64,000 nucleotides of DNA from Bacteroidota bacterium (GTDB taxonomy: Bacteria > Bacteroidota > Bacteroidia > Bacteroidales > Prolixibacteraceae): assembly GCA_023251435.1 (NCBI GenBank), contig JAHEYU010000004.1, positions 93,464 to 157,463 on the forward strand. Reading direction: 5' to 3'. The translations under genes and the position numbers were made by a program. Under the pieces are notes generated by a model. It made no database searches, was not told the DNA's origin, and saw only the letters and a program-made list of their open reading frames with translations. Positions 33,456 through 44,200 of this stretch are shown in pieces (position 1 is the stretch's first letter; each line of letters starts with the position of its first letter).

Positions 33456-35942
33456 ATGATGGAAAACGATCTTTTTGCCGACCTTATATTGCCTTTGCCG
33501 CTGGAAGGACATTTTACTTATCGGGTGCCCGTTGCCTTTCATTTGAAAATGAAAACCGGAATCCGCGTCATAGTGCAGTTCGGAAGGCGGAAGTTCTTTT
33601 CGGCATTGGTTTATCGCTTGCATGAAAATGCTCCTTCGGGCGATTTCGAAATAAAGGATATTGACGCCATTCTGGACGAAGAGCCCATCACCGACTCAAA
33701 ACAGTTGAAACTTTGGGAGTGGATTGCCGCCTATTATTGCTGTACTTTGGGCGAAGTTTTCAAAGCGGCGCTGCCTTCAGGTCTGAAACTGGAGAGCCAG
33801 ACAAAAATCAGCCTCAATTCTGAAACAAACCTTCCGGAGAATTTAAGCGACAAGGAAAGTGCGGTGATTTTGCTGCTCGAAAGCCGGAAAACTGCAACAG
33901 TTCAGGATCTCAATCAATTTCTTGGGCAACAGTCGTCGTATGCTGTCCTGAAATTGCTTCTCGAAAAAAATGCGGTGATCGTGGAAGAACAACTGCGCGA
34001 TAGTTACAAACCACGTGTGGTCACTTTTGTAAAACTTAATCCTGAATACAATTCCGAAGATAAACTGAATGCCTGCCTCGATTCGCTTAAAAAAGCCAAA
34101 AAGCAGGAACAACTCCTGAAGGTATTTCTGGACGAAACCATGTTTGGCGAGGCCGGTCTGACTGAAATCAGCAAAAAGGAATTGCTTGAAATAGCAAATG
34201 CAACCGACGCAGCGCTGAAAAGTCTGGAAGAAAAGAATATACTGGAACTGTTTTCGAATGAAATCGGACGGATTGACCGGCTGCAAAATGCTGATTTGCT
34301 GATCAAAGAACTTTCTGCCCCGCAACAAATCGCGATAGACGAAATAAAAACCCAGTTCGAAACCCATTCAACCATTCTGCTCAACGGGGTAACTTCAAGC
34401 GGAAAAACCGAAATATACATCCAACTAATTGAAGAACAGCTAAAATTGGGCAAACAGGTATTGTACCTTGTTCCTGAAATTGGACTTACCACGCAAATTA
34501 TCAACCGGTTAAAAGTTGCTTTTGGCGATTTGGCCGGGATTTATCATTCAAAATTCAACGATGCCGAAAGGGTTGAAATCTGGTTTAATGTGCTGAATGT
34601 AAAGCCGGGAAAGACCGGACAGCAATACAAAGTTATTCTGGGAGCACGGTCGGCAATATTTCTTCCGTTTAAAAATCTGGGATTAATCATCGTTGACGAA
34701 GAGCACGAAAATTCGTACAAGCAGTTTGACCCGGCACCGCGCTACAATGCCCGCGATATGGCCATTCTGATGGGAAATATTCACGGCGCAAAAGTGCTTT
34801 TGGGATCGGCCACACCATCGTACGAGACGTATTTCAATGCACGCAGCAATAAATACGGATTGGTTGACCTGACCGAACGGTTTCAGGGAATCGAAATGCC
34901 CGAACTGATTGTTGCTAATACGCAGGAAGCATACAAACGCAAACTGATGCGCTCTGTTTTTACGCCTGAACTTTTTGACGGGATTACCGATGCACTTGCC
35001 AACAAAGAGCAGGTCATTCTTTTTCAGAACCGGCGGGGTTTTGCCCCGTTTGTGCAGTGCGGAAAATGCGGCTGGATACCGAAATGCAAATATTGCGACG
35101 TGAGCAAAACCTATCATAAAAACCAATCGCGGCTGATTTGTCATTATTGCGGGCATACCACTTCGCTGATTACCAAGTGTGAAGAATGTGGTTCAGACGA
35201 GATCAAGCCACGTGGTTTCGGCACTGAAAAAATTGAAGATGAAATTCAGCTTTTGTTTCCTGATGCGCGAGTTGCACGGATGGATTTGGATACAACCCGG
35301 GCAAAGAAAGCCTACGAACAGCTTATTTACCAGTTCGAAAACCGCAAAATTGATATTCTGGTCGGAACACAAATGGTTACCAAAGGTTTGGATTTTGACC
35401 ATGTTCGTGTAGTGGGTGTTTTAAATGCCGATAACCTGCTGAATTATCCCGATTTCAGATCGTACGAACGAAGTTTTCAGTTGATCATGCAGGTGAGTGG
35501 GAGAGCGGGGCGTAAAAACCGTCGCGGGAAGGTAATTGTTCAGACTTCGCAGCCTACCCATCCGGTACTTCAGGATGTGATTGCATACGATTATATCCGG
35601 CTTTTTAACCGGCAAATGGCAGAACGCAAGATTTTCAGGTATCCGCCATACTTCCGGCTCATTAAAATTGTGGTGAAACATCAGAACCGCGACCGGCTCG
35701 ATCTGGCAGCTACGCATTTGGCAGCAGCTTTTAAAACTCATTTTAACCGGAATGTGCTGGGGCCTGAATATCCGGTTGTGGGCCGCATTCAAATGTGGTA
35801 TCAGAAAGAAATACTGATCAAATTACCGCGCGATGGTAAAATTCAGGAAGCAAAATCGAAAATAGTGGAAATCATAAATCGCACCAAATCGCAGCCAAAC
35901 AACAGTCAGTTAATTGTTTATGCGGATGTTGATCCGATGTAA
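33456..35942 (+). CDS. priA: Primosomal protein N' (replication restart helicase)
   Basis: An 828-residue superfamily 2 DNA helicase that reloads the replisome at stalled forks. N-terminal 3'-end-binding domain (LPLPLEGHFTYRVP), Walker A GVTSSGKTE, IIVDEEHE box, LGSATPSYE, then the zinc domain with paired cysteines (CGKCGWIPKCKYC, CHYCG, KCEECGS), GFGTEKIEDE and VSGRAGR. All eight zinc cysteines are present. The start may be either of two adjacent ATGs (33456 or 33459). Confidence 0.96.
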   Translation: MMENDLFADLILPLPLEGHFTYRVPVAFHLKMKTGIRVIVQFGRRKFFSALVYRLHENAPSGDFEIKDIDAILDEEPITDSKQLKLWEWIAAYYCCTLGEVFKAALPSGLKLESQTKISLNSETNLPENLSDKESAVILLLESRKTATVQDLNQFLGQQSSYAVLKLLLEKNAVIVEEQLRDSYKPRVVTFVKLNPEYNSEDKLNACLDSLKKAKKQEQLLKVFLDETMFGEAGLTEISKKELLEIANATDAALKSLEEKNILELFSNEIGRIDRLQNADLLIKELSAPQQIAIDEIKTQFETHSTILLNGVTSSGKTEIYIQLIEEQLKLGKQVLYLVPEIGLTTQIINRLKVAFGDLAGIYHSKFNDAERVEIWFNVLNVKPGKTGQQYKVILGARSAIFLPFKNLGLIIVDEEHENSYKQFDPAPRYNARDMAILMGNIHGAKVLLGSATPSYETYFNARSNKYGLVDLTERFQGIEMPELIVANTQEAYKRKLMRSVFTPELFDGITDALANKEQVILFQNRRGFAPFVQCGKCGWIPKCKYCDVSKTYHKNQSRLICHYCGHTTSLITKCEECGSDEIKPRGFGTEKIEDEIQLLFPDARVARMDLDTTRAKKAYEQLIYQFENRKIDILVGTQMVTKGLDFDHVRVVGVLNADNLLNYPDFRSYERSFQLIMQVSGRAGRKNRRGKVIVQTSQPTHPVLQDVIAYDYIRLFNRQMAERKIFRYPPYFRLIKIVVKHQNRDRLDLAATHLAAAFKTHFNRNVLGPEYPVVGRIQMWYQKEILIKLPRDGKIQEAKSKIVEIINRTKSQPNNSQLIVYADVDPM

Positions 35943-35944
35943 AT

Positions 35945-36832
35945 TTATTTCAACGGAATATATTCCGGTCTTGTATGTTTCCATCGTTTGTGCGACCACA
36001 ACCACAATTCGGGTCGTCTGCGGATGATTTCTTCCAGAAATTTCAGATGGGTTTTCGTTACTTCATATTCTCTGGCTTGCGAGGCATCGTCGAAAAGTTT
36101 GGTGAATTCGACTTCATAATAACCACGCTGCACTTTCTGAATGTCCATGAAAACCACTGCCTGTTTTAACCGCGAGGCTACCTTTTCAGGACCAGGGAAA
36201 ACGGGTGTTTCCTGGTTCATAAACATCATCCAGTATTTTGTATCGTAAAGAGCGGTCTGATCGGCCAAATAATAGGTGGCCGATAATTGACCCGAATTTT
36301 CGAGTTCGAGCAAAGTACGCAATGAAGTTTGTGCAGGTATTAGAAACATGCCGAAACGCGATCGTACTTTTTTCATGTTGGCATCGAACTGTTTGTTTTG
36401 CATAGGGCGATAGATCACATTCAACTGATGCTGAATAAATTCAGGCATTGCTATGGTCCACTCCCAGTTTCCGTAATGCCCGGAAAGCAACGCAACACTT
36501 TTCCCCTGTTTGTACAATTCGTTAAGAACTTCAGGATTTTTATAGCGAACCCGTTTCATTAGGGTTTCTTTTGAAACCTGAAATGATTTGATTGTTTCGA
36601 CTACCAAATCGGCAAAATGACGATAAAAGCCAAGTGTTATTTTCTGAATTTCCAGGTCTGTTTTTTCAGGGAAGGATTTTTTTAGGTTTTGAATGACTGT
36701 TTTCTTTCGGTAACCAACTATGTAATAGCTAATCATATAAATCAGATCGGCAAAAATGTAAAGCAGCCAAAATGGGGTAAATCCCAAGACTTTCAGGATA
36801 AATAGACCGATGTTGGCAAACTGTCGTTTCAT
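35945..36832 (-). CDS. LpxL/HtrB-type acyltransferase
   Basis: A 295-residue membrane-associated acyltransferase of the lipid A late-acyltransferase family. An N-terminal hydrophobic helix precedes LLSGHYGNWEWTIAM, whose His-x4-Glu is the catalytic pair; VIYRPMQNKQFD and LADQTALYDTKY are later family blocks. The C-terminus RRRPELWLWSHKRWKHTRPE is typical. It is a paralogue of the gene just upstream (36844) with a 11-base gap, so the two probably add different acyl chains to lipid A or to an amino-lipid. Confidence 0.88.
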   Translation of the reverse strand: MKRQFANIGLFILKVLGFTPFWLLYIFADLIYMISYYIVGYRKKTVIQNLKKSFPEKTDLEIQKITLGFYRHFADLVVETIKSFQVSKETLMKRVRYKNPEVLNELYKQGKSVALLSGHYGNWEWTIAMPEFIQHQLNVIYRPMQNKQFDANMKKVRSRFGMFLIPAQTSLRTLLELENSGQLSATYYLADQTALYDTKYWMMFMNQETPVFPGPEKVASRLKQAVVFMDIQKVQRGYYEVEFTKLFDDASQAREYEVTKTHLKFLEEIIRRRPELWLWSHKRWKHTRPEYIPLK

Positions 36833-36843
36833 TGGTATAAAAT

Positions 36844-37761
36844 CTATTGTAGTATGTCTTCCTTCTTACTTTCGTACAATTCGATATTGGCCGGACGTTT
36901 GTGTTTCCAGCGGCGGTGCGACCATAAATAGTATTCAGGTTCAGCTTTGATGATTTCTTCAATTTTCCGGATGTACGCCATCATTATTTCTTCAGGCTCA
37001 ACTTCTGCCGGATTTTCAATTAGTTTATAGTGAAAAACTTCGTATTTGCTTCTGCCAATTTTTCGCGCATGGTGCAATATTACAGGTGAATTGGTTTTAA
37101 TAGCAATCTTCATTGGTCCCGAAAAGAAAGCTGTTTCCTGATTCAGAAAAGTTGTCCAGAATTGGGAATTTTGTGGGGGAGTCTGGTCGGCTCCAAGAAT
37201 TAAAGAATTGGGTTTTTCGCTTCGGTTTAATTCCAGAACGGTACGTACTGAAAGATTAACCTGAATTGTTTTGGCTCCAAAACGCTCACGGGTATCGAGA
37301 ATAAACCGCTCCAAAGCAAAATTATTCCTTATCGGATTATAAACTACTAAAAACTGTGAGTTGGTGAACCGTTGCATCGATGCCCCCCATTCCCAGTTGT
37401 TGTGGTGCATTCCTAAAACTATGATGCTTTTATGTTGCTTGTAATAATCTTCATACATTTCGATGCCATGCAAAATAAAGCGTTTGTCAATTTCTTTTTC
37501 CGCCATCCGGTTGAGTTTGAGAACTTCCAATCCAAGATCGCTTAAATGATGGTAGAATTTTTTGGTGATCCGCCTGATTTCTTTTGGACTTTTTTCGGGA
37601 AACGAATTGATGAGATTTTCGTGTACTGTTTTTCGGCGATACCTTGCTACATAAAATAATAACACATAAAGAATATCAGCCAGTCCCCAAATTATCCAAA
37701 AGGGAAGCCTTGCCGTCAGTTTGCAGAGCAAAACCAGTACACGATCGATAATTGAATTCAT
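36844..37761 (-). CDS. LpxL/HtrB-type acyltransferase, paralogue
   Basis: A 305-residue protein with the same plan as its neighbour: N-terminal membrane helix, LGMHHNNWEWGASM (His-x4-Glu), VVYNPIRNNFALERF, LGADQTPPQNSQFW and the end block EPEYYLWSHRRWKHKRP. It is the upstream gene of the tandem pair. Sequence divergence between the two argues for different acyl or position preference. Substrate is not determined. Confidence 0.88.
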   Translation of the reverse strand: MNSIIDRVLVLLCKLTARLPFWIIWGLADILYVLLFYVARYRRKTVHENLINSFPEKSPKEIRRITKKFYHHLSDLGLEVLKLNRMAEKEIDKRFILHGIEMYEDYYKQHKSIIVLGMHHNNWEWGASMQRFTNSQFLVVYNPIRNNFALERFILDTRERFGAKTIQVNLSVRTVLELNRSEKPNSLILGADQTPPQNSQFWTTFLNQETAFFSGPMKIAIKTNSPVILHHARKIGRSKYEVFHYKLIENPAEVEPEEIMMAYIRKIEEIIKAEPEYYLWSHRRWKHKRPANIELYESKKEDILQ

Positions 37762-37814
37762 TTTAAAAATTTGTGAGCTGCAAAATTAACAAAATCGGAC
37801 TTTCAGCTGTGTAT

Positions 37815-38693
37815 TTATTTGATTACTTCAGTCTGGAAAACTGGTCGGGCAATCATTATCCCGTTGTTTTTTGATGCAGGTTTTAAAAAATCGGTGATCG
37901 GCCCATCAGAAACCAACACTTTTTTTCCGCTAAGCGGGGCATGAAGTAAGTAAAACTCGTTGCCCTTTTTTAGTATAATTCCAACGTGATTGATATCCAC
38001 CCCTTCGATACTACTCGTGAGCGCAATGATATCGCCATGCTGCAAATGCTTGTATAAATTGGGGATATTCTCTTTCGGAAAATACAGAAACCCTTTAGCT
38101 GTAAGTGCTTTTTCCTGAACGGCAATTAATGGAATCAACTCCGGATGCTCTTTTAAAACCGGATACTGCTCCGGATGGGTACTCATGTAATTGATGGTTT
38201 TGCCAGATTTTTCGCCATTCAGATTTGGTGTTTCGCTGATTAAACCTTTTTGGTGGTTGTTGCTGATCCATTCGCTGAAATAATGCAGGCGCGAAGGGTA
38301 CTTGTTGCGGATTCCATCTCGGTACCTTATTTTTTTAAGCTCGGACACAAACGACTCAAAATCAGTTTTTCCGAGTTTTATTGTGCGTGCCAGTGCCAAA
38401 CAATTCTCAACAAACGTGGTACAATCCAGTCCTCTGAAATTAATAACCAGTTTTTCCTCCAGACCGTTTTCAAGCGAAGCAACTACATAAGGAGTGCCCT
38501 GAAATGACAGACCAATTTTGGTGATGAGTTCAGAAATTGGCAAATCCAATTCCGTAGAAAACATTTTCAGTTTTTCTTCTGCGATTTGCTTGTCTTCAGG
38601 CTGCATAATCAGTTCGTTGGTATTTATTTGTGCGTACGAAACCTGTAAGCCAATAAAGAGAAACAGCACTATAATTGAACCCCGATTTTTCAT
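37815..38693 (-). CDS. DUF1460 periplasmic amidase-like protein
   Basis: A 292-residue exported protein (signal to SYAQ). The DUF1460 fold is a papain-like NlpC/P60 relative: NFRGLDCTTFVENCLALA holds the nucleophile Cys and VDINHVGIIL the His. Characterised members are N-acetylmuramoyl-L-alanine amidases that cut peptidoglycan fragments, so wall recycling is likely. GDIIALTSS and YLLHAP are further conserved blocks. It is 53 bases upstream of, and on the same strand as, the acyltransferase pair. Confidence 0.88.
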   Translation of the reverse strand: MKNRGSIIVLFLFIGLQVSYAQINTNELIMQPEDKQIAEEKLKMFSTELDLPISELITKIGLSFQGTPYVVASLENGLEEKLVINFRGLDCTTFVENCLALARTIKLGKTDFESFVSELKKIRYRDGIRNKYPSRLHYFSEWISNNHQKGLISETPNLNGEKSGKTINYMSTHPEQYPVLKEHPELIPLIAVQEKALTAKGFLYFPKENIPNLYKHLQHGDIIALTSSIEGVDINHVGIILKKGNEFYLLHAPLSGKKVLVSDGPITDFLKPASKNNGIMIARPVFQTEVIK

Positions 38694-39053
38694 AGTTCCT
38701 AAATTTTAGACCGATAAAGTTAGAAAAGTTTCATTAGGACAGCTTGAATTCGGGAAAAAGTGATTGAATGAGAAAATAGGACATTTACACTTGAATTTCC
38801 TGAAATTTGACAACGTGTGCACCTGTTTAAAGTTGTTCTACAACATGTTTTTGTTAATTCTTTATCAACAGAAAGTATATTTTTCAGTTGGAAACTATTA
38901 CAGTTCAGATAAAAAGAAGCTTCTTCTTAGGGGTGTGTGAAAATCGGCAATCGCGCGTATCTCATTGAATAATTGGTGTAGTATAGGAGTCAACCCTCTA
39001 AAAACATTATCTTTGGCTCCATTCAAAGGGGGATTTAATATTAATAGAAACGT
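38694..39053. other. Intergenic region between divergent genes
   Basis: About 360 AT-rich bases between the DUF1460 gene (-) and the C1 peptidase (+). Apart from a -7-type element at 39008-39015 I see no gene, repeat or hairpin in it. Confidence 0.5.
39008..39015 (+). promoter_or_regulatory. Candidate -7 element (TATCTTTG) for the C1 peptidase
   Basis: TATCTTTG fits TANNTTTG and would start a transcript near 39022, about 30 bases ahead of the ATG at 39054. No convincing -33 box was found. Confidence 0.5.
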
Positions 39054-40262
39054 ATGTTAAGGTTAAGAAATCTTTTACTCACAGGTACAGTCCTGATATC
39101 AATGCTTGCTTCCGGTCAGGAGCAGAAAGAGGGTGACAAGGAAAAGGGATATCAGTTCACACCAATCAAAGAAATTCAGGTAACATCAGTTAAAGATCAA
39201 CATCGCTCCGGAACCTGCTGGTCCTTTTCAGGATTGGGTTTTCTGGAAGCTGAAATGTTGCGAATGGGAAAACCATCAGCCGATCTTTCTGAAATGTTTG
39301 TGGTTTATCACGCTTATCAGGATAAGGCAACAAAATATGTGCGCTTGCACGGAAATCTGAATTTTGGTGCAGGTGGTGCTTTTCACGATGTTACCAATGT
39401 CATTAAAAAATATGGAATTGTTCCGGAGGAAGTATACAATGGACTTAATTACGGCGAAGAAAAACATGTACATGGCGAGCTCGACCGTGTTTTGCTTGAA
39501 AACGTGAAAGCCGTGGTTGACAATCCGAATAAAAAGCTGACAACTGCATGGCGCGAAGGAATTAGCAGTACTTTGAACAATTATCTGGGTGAGTTGCCAC
39601 AGAAATTTAATTTTCAGGGCAAAGAATATACACCTCAAAGTTTTGCCCGCGAATTTACCGGCCTGAATATGGACGATTATGTTGAAATTTCGTCGTACAC
39701 CCATCACCCGTTTTACAGCAAATTTGTAATCGAAATACCCGACAATTGGTCGTGGGACGAAGTTTACAATGTACCGATGAACGAAATGGAAGAGATTATC
39801 GACAACTCAATAAACACTGGTTTTACTGTTGCATGGGCTGCCGATGTAAGCGAAAAAGGATTTGCAACTTCGCAGAAAGGCGTGGCTGTTATTCCGGTTG
39901 TTGATAAAACAAATATGACCGATGCCGAAATTGGCAAATGGGAAAAAATGTCGGATAAGTTAAAAACCGAAGAGCTTTATAAACTGTCGAAACCCGGACC
40001 TGAAAAGGTGATTACACAGGAATTACGTCAGATCGATTTTGATAATTACCAGACTACCGACGACCACGGAATGTTGATTGTTGGTACTGCCAAAGATCAG
40101 CTAGGCAATTTGTATTACAAAGTGAAAAATTCGTGGGGCGAATACAACGATTATAATGGCTATTTCTTTGCTTCAAAATCGTACACGAATTATAAAACGA
40201 TGTCGATTATGGTGCATAAAGATGCTATTCCAAAGCATATCCGAAAAAAACTTAATCTGTAA
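39054..40262 (+). CDS. C1-family cysteine aminopeptidase (bleomycin-hydrolase type)
   Basis: A 402-residue exported peptidase with a signal peptide ending near LASGQ (residue 22). The papain-type centre is VKDQHRSGTCWSFSGLGFLE (Cys 55, with the oxyanion Gln 49), TTDDHGMLIVGTA (His) and VKNSWGEY (Asn). The insert between Cys and His matches the C1B aminopeptidase C/bleomycin-hydrolase group, here in a periplasmic Bacteroidota form that trims peptides. It stands alone with its own promoter and terminator. Confidence 0.9.
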   Translation: MLRLRNLLLTGTVLISMLASGQEQKEGDKEKGYQFTPIKEIQVTSVKDQHRSGTCWSFSGLGFLEAEMLRMGKPSADLSEMFVVYHAYQDKATKYVRLHGNLNFGAGGAFHDVTNVIKKYGIVPEEVYNGLNYGEEKHVHGELDRVLLENVKAVVDNPNKKLTTAWREGISSTLNNYLGELPQKFNFQGKEYTPQSFAREFTGLNMDDYVEISSYTHHPFYSKFVIEIPDNWSWDEVYNVPMNEMEEIIDNSINTGFTVAWAADVSEKGFATSQKGVAVIPVVDKTNMTDAEIGKWEKMSDKLKTEELYKLSKPGPEKVITQELRQIDFDNYQTTDDHGMLIVGTAKDQLGNLYYKVKNSWGEYNDYNGYFFASKSYTNYKTMSIMVHKDAIPKHIRKKLNL

Positions 40263-40268
40263 AATTTA

Positions 40269-40296
40269 AAAACCTCGTCAACCGGCGGGGTTTTTT
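40269..40296 (+). terminator. Rho-independent terminator of the C1 peptidase
   Basis: AAAACCTCG (40269-40277), 8-base loop, CGGGGTTTT (40286-40294), with one G-U pair, then more T. It starts seven bases after the stop codon. Confidence 0.9.
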
Positions 40297-40341
40297 ATTA
40301 AAACAAACAAGCCAACTGACTGACTTTTGTATATTTGGCGA

Positions 40342-41238
40342 ATGAGAAAACTGATCCTGACTATATTTTGTTTATTTCCACTAATTTCCTTTTCGCAGAG
40401 CGATTGGAACTGGTGGAACGAAAAGCACGGCTGGGAACCTGGAATGCCCAGCTGGCGTAGTTTTCTACACATTACTCCCGGGTATCTTGGCCCCAATGCC
40501 CTGCCAGTTCCCGATGTAAAAAAGGGAGTTGTACAATCAGGGGCAAACTTCGAATTGGGCTTCGATTTTCATTTTCAGGAAGGCGATCCAACGCAGAATT
40601 TATTTGTAAAATATTACCGCTCGTTTGCCGGAAATAAAATAGCCATAGAGCTGTATGGTGTTGCAGTTGAGCATTATGCTATGTCGGAGTTTATTCGCGA
40701 CGAAAGGGTTGCACGCGATTTTGACGGAAAAGGGTTCGCAATAGGCGATTTGTATTTTTCGACACTTGTTCAGTTGGTAAAAGGGAAAAAAATTCCGGAT
40801 ACCATGATGAGAATGGCTGGCCGTACCACCTCCGGAGGAGCGCTCGAAGCTGCCCGCTATTCAGACAGTCCGGGCTACTTTTTTGATTTTAGCTTTTCAA
40901 AAGAATATAGCGGCCGCAATGAGAAGGTGTCGTTTCAGCCATTTGCCTCGTTTGGGTTTTATTCCTGGCAAACCAACGACGACCTAAACCTTCAGAACGA
41001 CGCGTTTATGTACAGTGGGGGAGCCGATTTTAAATGGTCGAAATGGACGGTTTCCAATTCACTTTCAGGATATTCGGGATATAAAAAAGAACGCGACAGG
41101 CCAATGGTTTACACCTTCGATCTGAATCGTAAATTCAAATACAACACATTTCGAATTCAATATTTGCATGGATTGCGCGACTGGAATTACCAGACAGTAA
41201 AGTTTTCTGTTATTTGGAATCTGAAGAGTTCTCTTTGA
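40342..41238 (+). CDS. Secreted protein of unknown function
   Basis: A 298-residue protein with a signal peptide (RKLILTIFCLFPLISFSQ). The mature start is tryptophan-rich (DWNWWNEKHGWEPG). The body has alternating-strand character (ANFELGFDFHFQ, KIAIELYGVAVEHYAM, SFQPFASFGFYSW, FKFSVIWNL-like end), suggesting an outer-membrane barrel or beta-sandwich. I do not recognise a family. The ATG at 40342 gives a proper signal peptide; a TTG at 40327 was rejected. Its last 29 bases overlap the end of the convergent AsmA-like gene. Confidence 0.7.
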   Translation: MRKLILTIFCLFPLISFSQSDWNWWNEKHGWEPGMPSWRSFLHITPGYLGPNALPVPDVKKGVVQSGANFELGFDFHFQEGDPTQNLFVKYYRSFAGNKIAIELYGVAVEHYAMSEFIRDERVARDFDGKGFAIGDLYFSTLVQLVKGKKIPDTMMRMAGRTTSGGALEAARYSDSPGYFFDFSFSKEYSGRNEKVSFQPFASFGFYSWQTNDDLNLQNDAFMYSGGADFKWSKWTVSNSLSGYSGYKKERDRPMVYTFDLNRKFKYNTFRIQYLHGLRDWNYQTVKFSVIWNLKSSL

Positions 41239-44200
41239 TTCCGAGCGTGTTGCGAATTCCGCTGAAGATTGATTTCCACCAATAATTTACTACCGATCGC
41301 TTTTCGTCTCTTTGGAAACTAATTTCAACAGGCACTAATTCTCCTCCCCTCGGATTTCGCGACTTCAGCAAAAAACTATTTGCAATAAAGCTGGCAAACT
41401 TGGTTTCTTTCGTATTTCCGTCTTTGAGTGCAAGTACCGAAATGCGCATGTCATCATAGCCAAACCACAATTGTCCTGTTGACTGTGTTCTGTCAGCAGT
41501 GAAATTAAACCTGAATTGATCAACTCTTCCGCTACGGATCGAAACCAATGCCAATGGCTCGAGTACCGGATTTAGTATTCGCATATTAAAGGGACTCAGG
41601 CTGCCACTTGCCGTAAAAAAATTATCAGGATGATTCATCTGGTAGTTCATGCTCACATTCATCTGGCACGAATCCAGAATGGTGGCAGTTCCATCGAGCC
41701 TGAAATCCGGGATTTTTGAATTGGAGGGTTTCATGTTGGTCAATGGTTTCAGCGTGACATTGATGTTACTGAAACTGATTTTTCCTTCTTCGTCGCCCAA
41801 TTCGGGTTGTTCTGAATATTTTATACTTGCATTTATCAGCCTTAATGAATCGATCTGAACAGGGTAGGGAAGACTTTTTATCATATCCTGAAGCATTTCA
41901 GGTCGTCTTTTTTCATCAAAGGGAAGTCGTTTGTCCCTGTAAATGTCCATATCTAATCCGTTAACCGCCATGTACTTACCGGCCAGTTCGCCTTTGTCGA
42001 ACCACCGCCTGATGTTGGGTTGAGCGATTACAACAGAATCGAGTTTTCCTTCGTAATAATCTGACTGAAAGCTGTTTTGTTTATTGAATTTTTCTTTGCT
42101 GAAATTGGGAACCAATCGCAAATCTCTTGCTACAAAACGATTGTTTTTTGACGAATACTCCGAACTACCGATTACATACTGGTACAATTTCTTTTTATCC
42201 TGACGTTTCGTGTTTTGAATCCTGAATGAAAAATCTGTTGAGTGGAGAAATCCTTTGGATGGTAAGTTATCAATCCTGAAATTAGTGAGATTCAACGTAA
42301 CTTTTTCGTGCATCTTCTGTTTCCCATTTTTATAAATTGTCAAATCAGCATCATTTACTTTCAGACTTTTGGTTGCAAAAACATCGGCAAAACTCTCGAA
42401 ATGAGGATACAGATTTACATTGAACGGATTAATCTGTGCGGAGTCTGTAGTGTTGTTATAAAACTGAAATTCAGGCTTTTCAACCAGAATCGATTCAAAT
42501 AAATACCGGTCAAACCGGTAGGCATTGTCGATGTCGAACCCGTTCATCGATAATGATGGAATCGTTAACTCGAATTGATCTTGTTTTGTGCTTTTATTTT
42601 TTTGCAGAACAGTCAGTTGTTTAGCTTTAATTTGTTTTTCGCTGGTCGAAAAGTTAAGCTCCTCAATACTTATTTGTTGGTTTTTATCTTTCGGCGTAAA
42701 TTTAAATTTAAACAGTGCGGCAGAATACTTTCCGCTCTTAAACTCGGGTTGACTGGTAAGCGGATTCTTTTTAATCAGTATGTTTTGCGACTCCATTTTT
42801 AAGTCAGACTGAACCAGTAAATAAGGTTGCAGCCCAAATTCAGAAAAGATTTTTAAAGAACCGCTGTTCAGGTTAAACTGACCAATTGAGATCGATTCAA
42901 TTTCTTTTGGCAATGGCAACGAAACTTCTTTAAAATCAGTTGGATCCTTACTCTTATTTTTCTGATAAAGCTTTATCTCCGGAGAACTGATCAGTAAGTT
43001 TTCAGCGTCAATCTTCTGATTAAAATATAAATCGGCGATACTAATGCCTTTAATTCTAAGTTCCGGAATCGACAACTGAATATTCCAGTTAATCGAAGTG
43101 AATTTTTGGCTGTTGGTTTCAGGATACATTTGGGCATTGGTCACATAAATCTCTTTTCGGGCAGTTGAAAAACCAACCGTTCCGGCTTTTATAACATGCA
43201 CATTATCAGATAGCCTTATCAAGTGATCGCGAACCGAAAAATCAACCTGCTCCGAAAAAAGTAACTTATTTCGTCCAAACTGATCCTTATTTATAACCAT
43301 ATTTTCGAGTTCGAGCGTAAACTGGTTATTCAGCGAAATAGTCTTGTCGTTTTTACTGTGATTGATCAGCCGGATGGTTCCATCGGGAATCTCCACTTTG
43401 CCGAAATGTATGTCTTCCAGGTAATTGGAAATGAGCAGGTAAAGGTCTTCAAAATTAGCTTTTGGTTTTGTTGGTTTCAGCAATGCAAAATTTTCGTAAT
43501 AAATGGTGGGAGTTTTAATGCTCAGCCGATCGGCATAAAACTTTTTCCTGAAGAATGCCTGGTGAAAATCAGCACTGTCGAAAGCTAATTCAGGAATGGT
43601 AAATTCGTATAATTCCGATCGGTTGTATTGTTTTAACAGTTCTTCAATATTTTCTTTTGAATCGGGGAACAAATGCAGGTATTGGATTGAAGCATGTTTT
43701 TGACGTGTCGATAGAAAGAAGTTCTCAACTGTTAGTTGGTGCAGTTGATCAACTAGTTGCATTTTATAATCGCTAAAATTCAGCTCTATCTGGTTCGCAA
43801 AAAATAGTCTGTCAGATCGTCCTGCACTAACTTCGTCAAGAGCAAAGCCATTCAGATACAGTTTTGCAGAAGTCTCGATGTTCCCTTTTTGAAGTACTCC
43901 TGTCTTATTCTGAAGTTTAAATTTTCCTTTTTGTACTGAGACCTGATTTGAATAAATTCCTTTCAGGTAAATCGAAATAAGTTGATATATAAAACTTGCA
44001 TTTTCGGCCTCTGGTTTTTGCTCCGTAACCATATTCTGGGTCAACTGCACTTCAGGATTAAAAATGTTAATGCGCTGAAAATAAAATCGTTTTGAATGAA
44101 ATGCTTTCTTGAATTCAAATTGATCGAGCCGAACGCTATCGCAACTTCCGTCGATCGTGTTTTTTTGAGTGATTCTTCCCTGATCTGTCAAAAGTGGAAA

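Noticed and set aside
40330..40337. TATATTTG -7-like element just before the 40342 gene
   Set aside because: It ends four bases before the ATG, so the transcript start would fall inside the gene.
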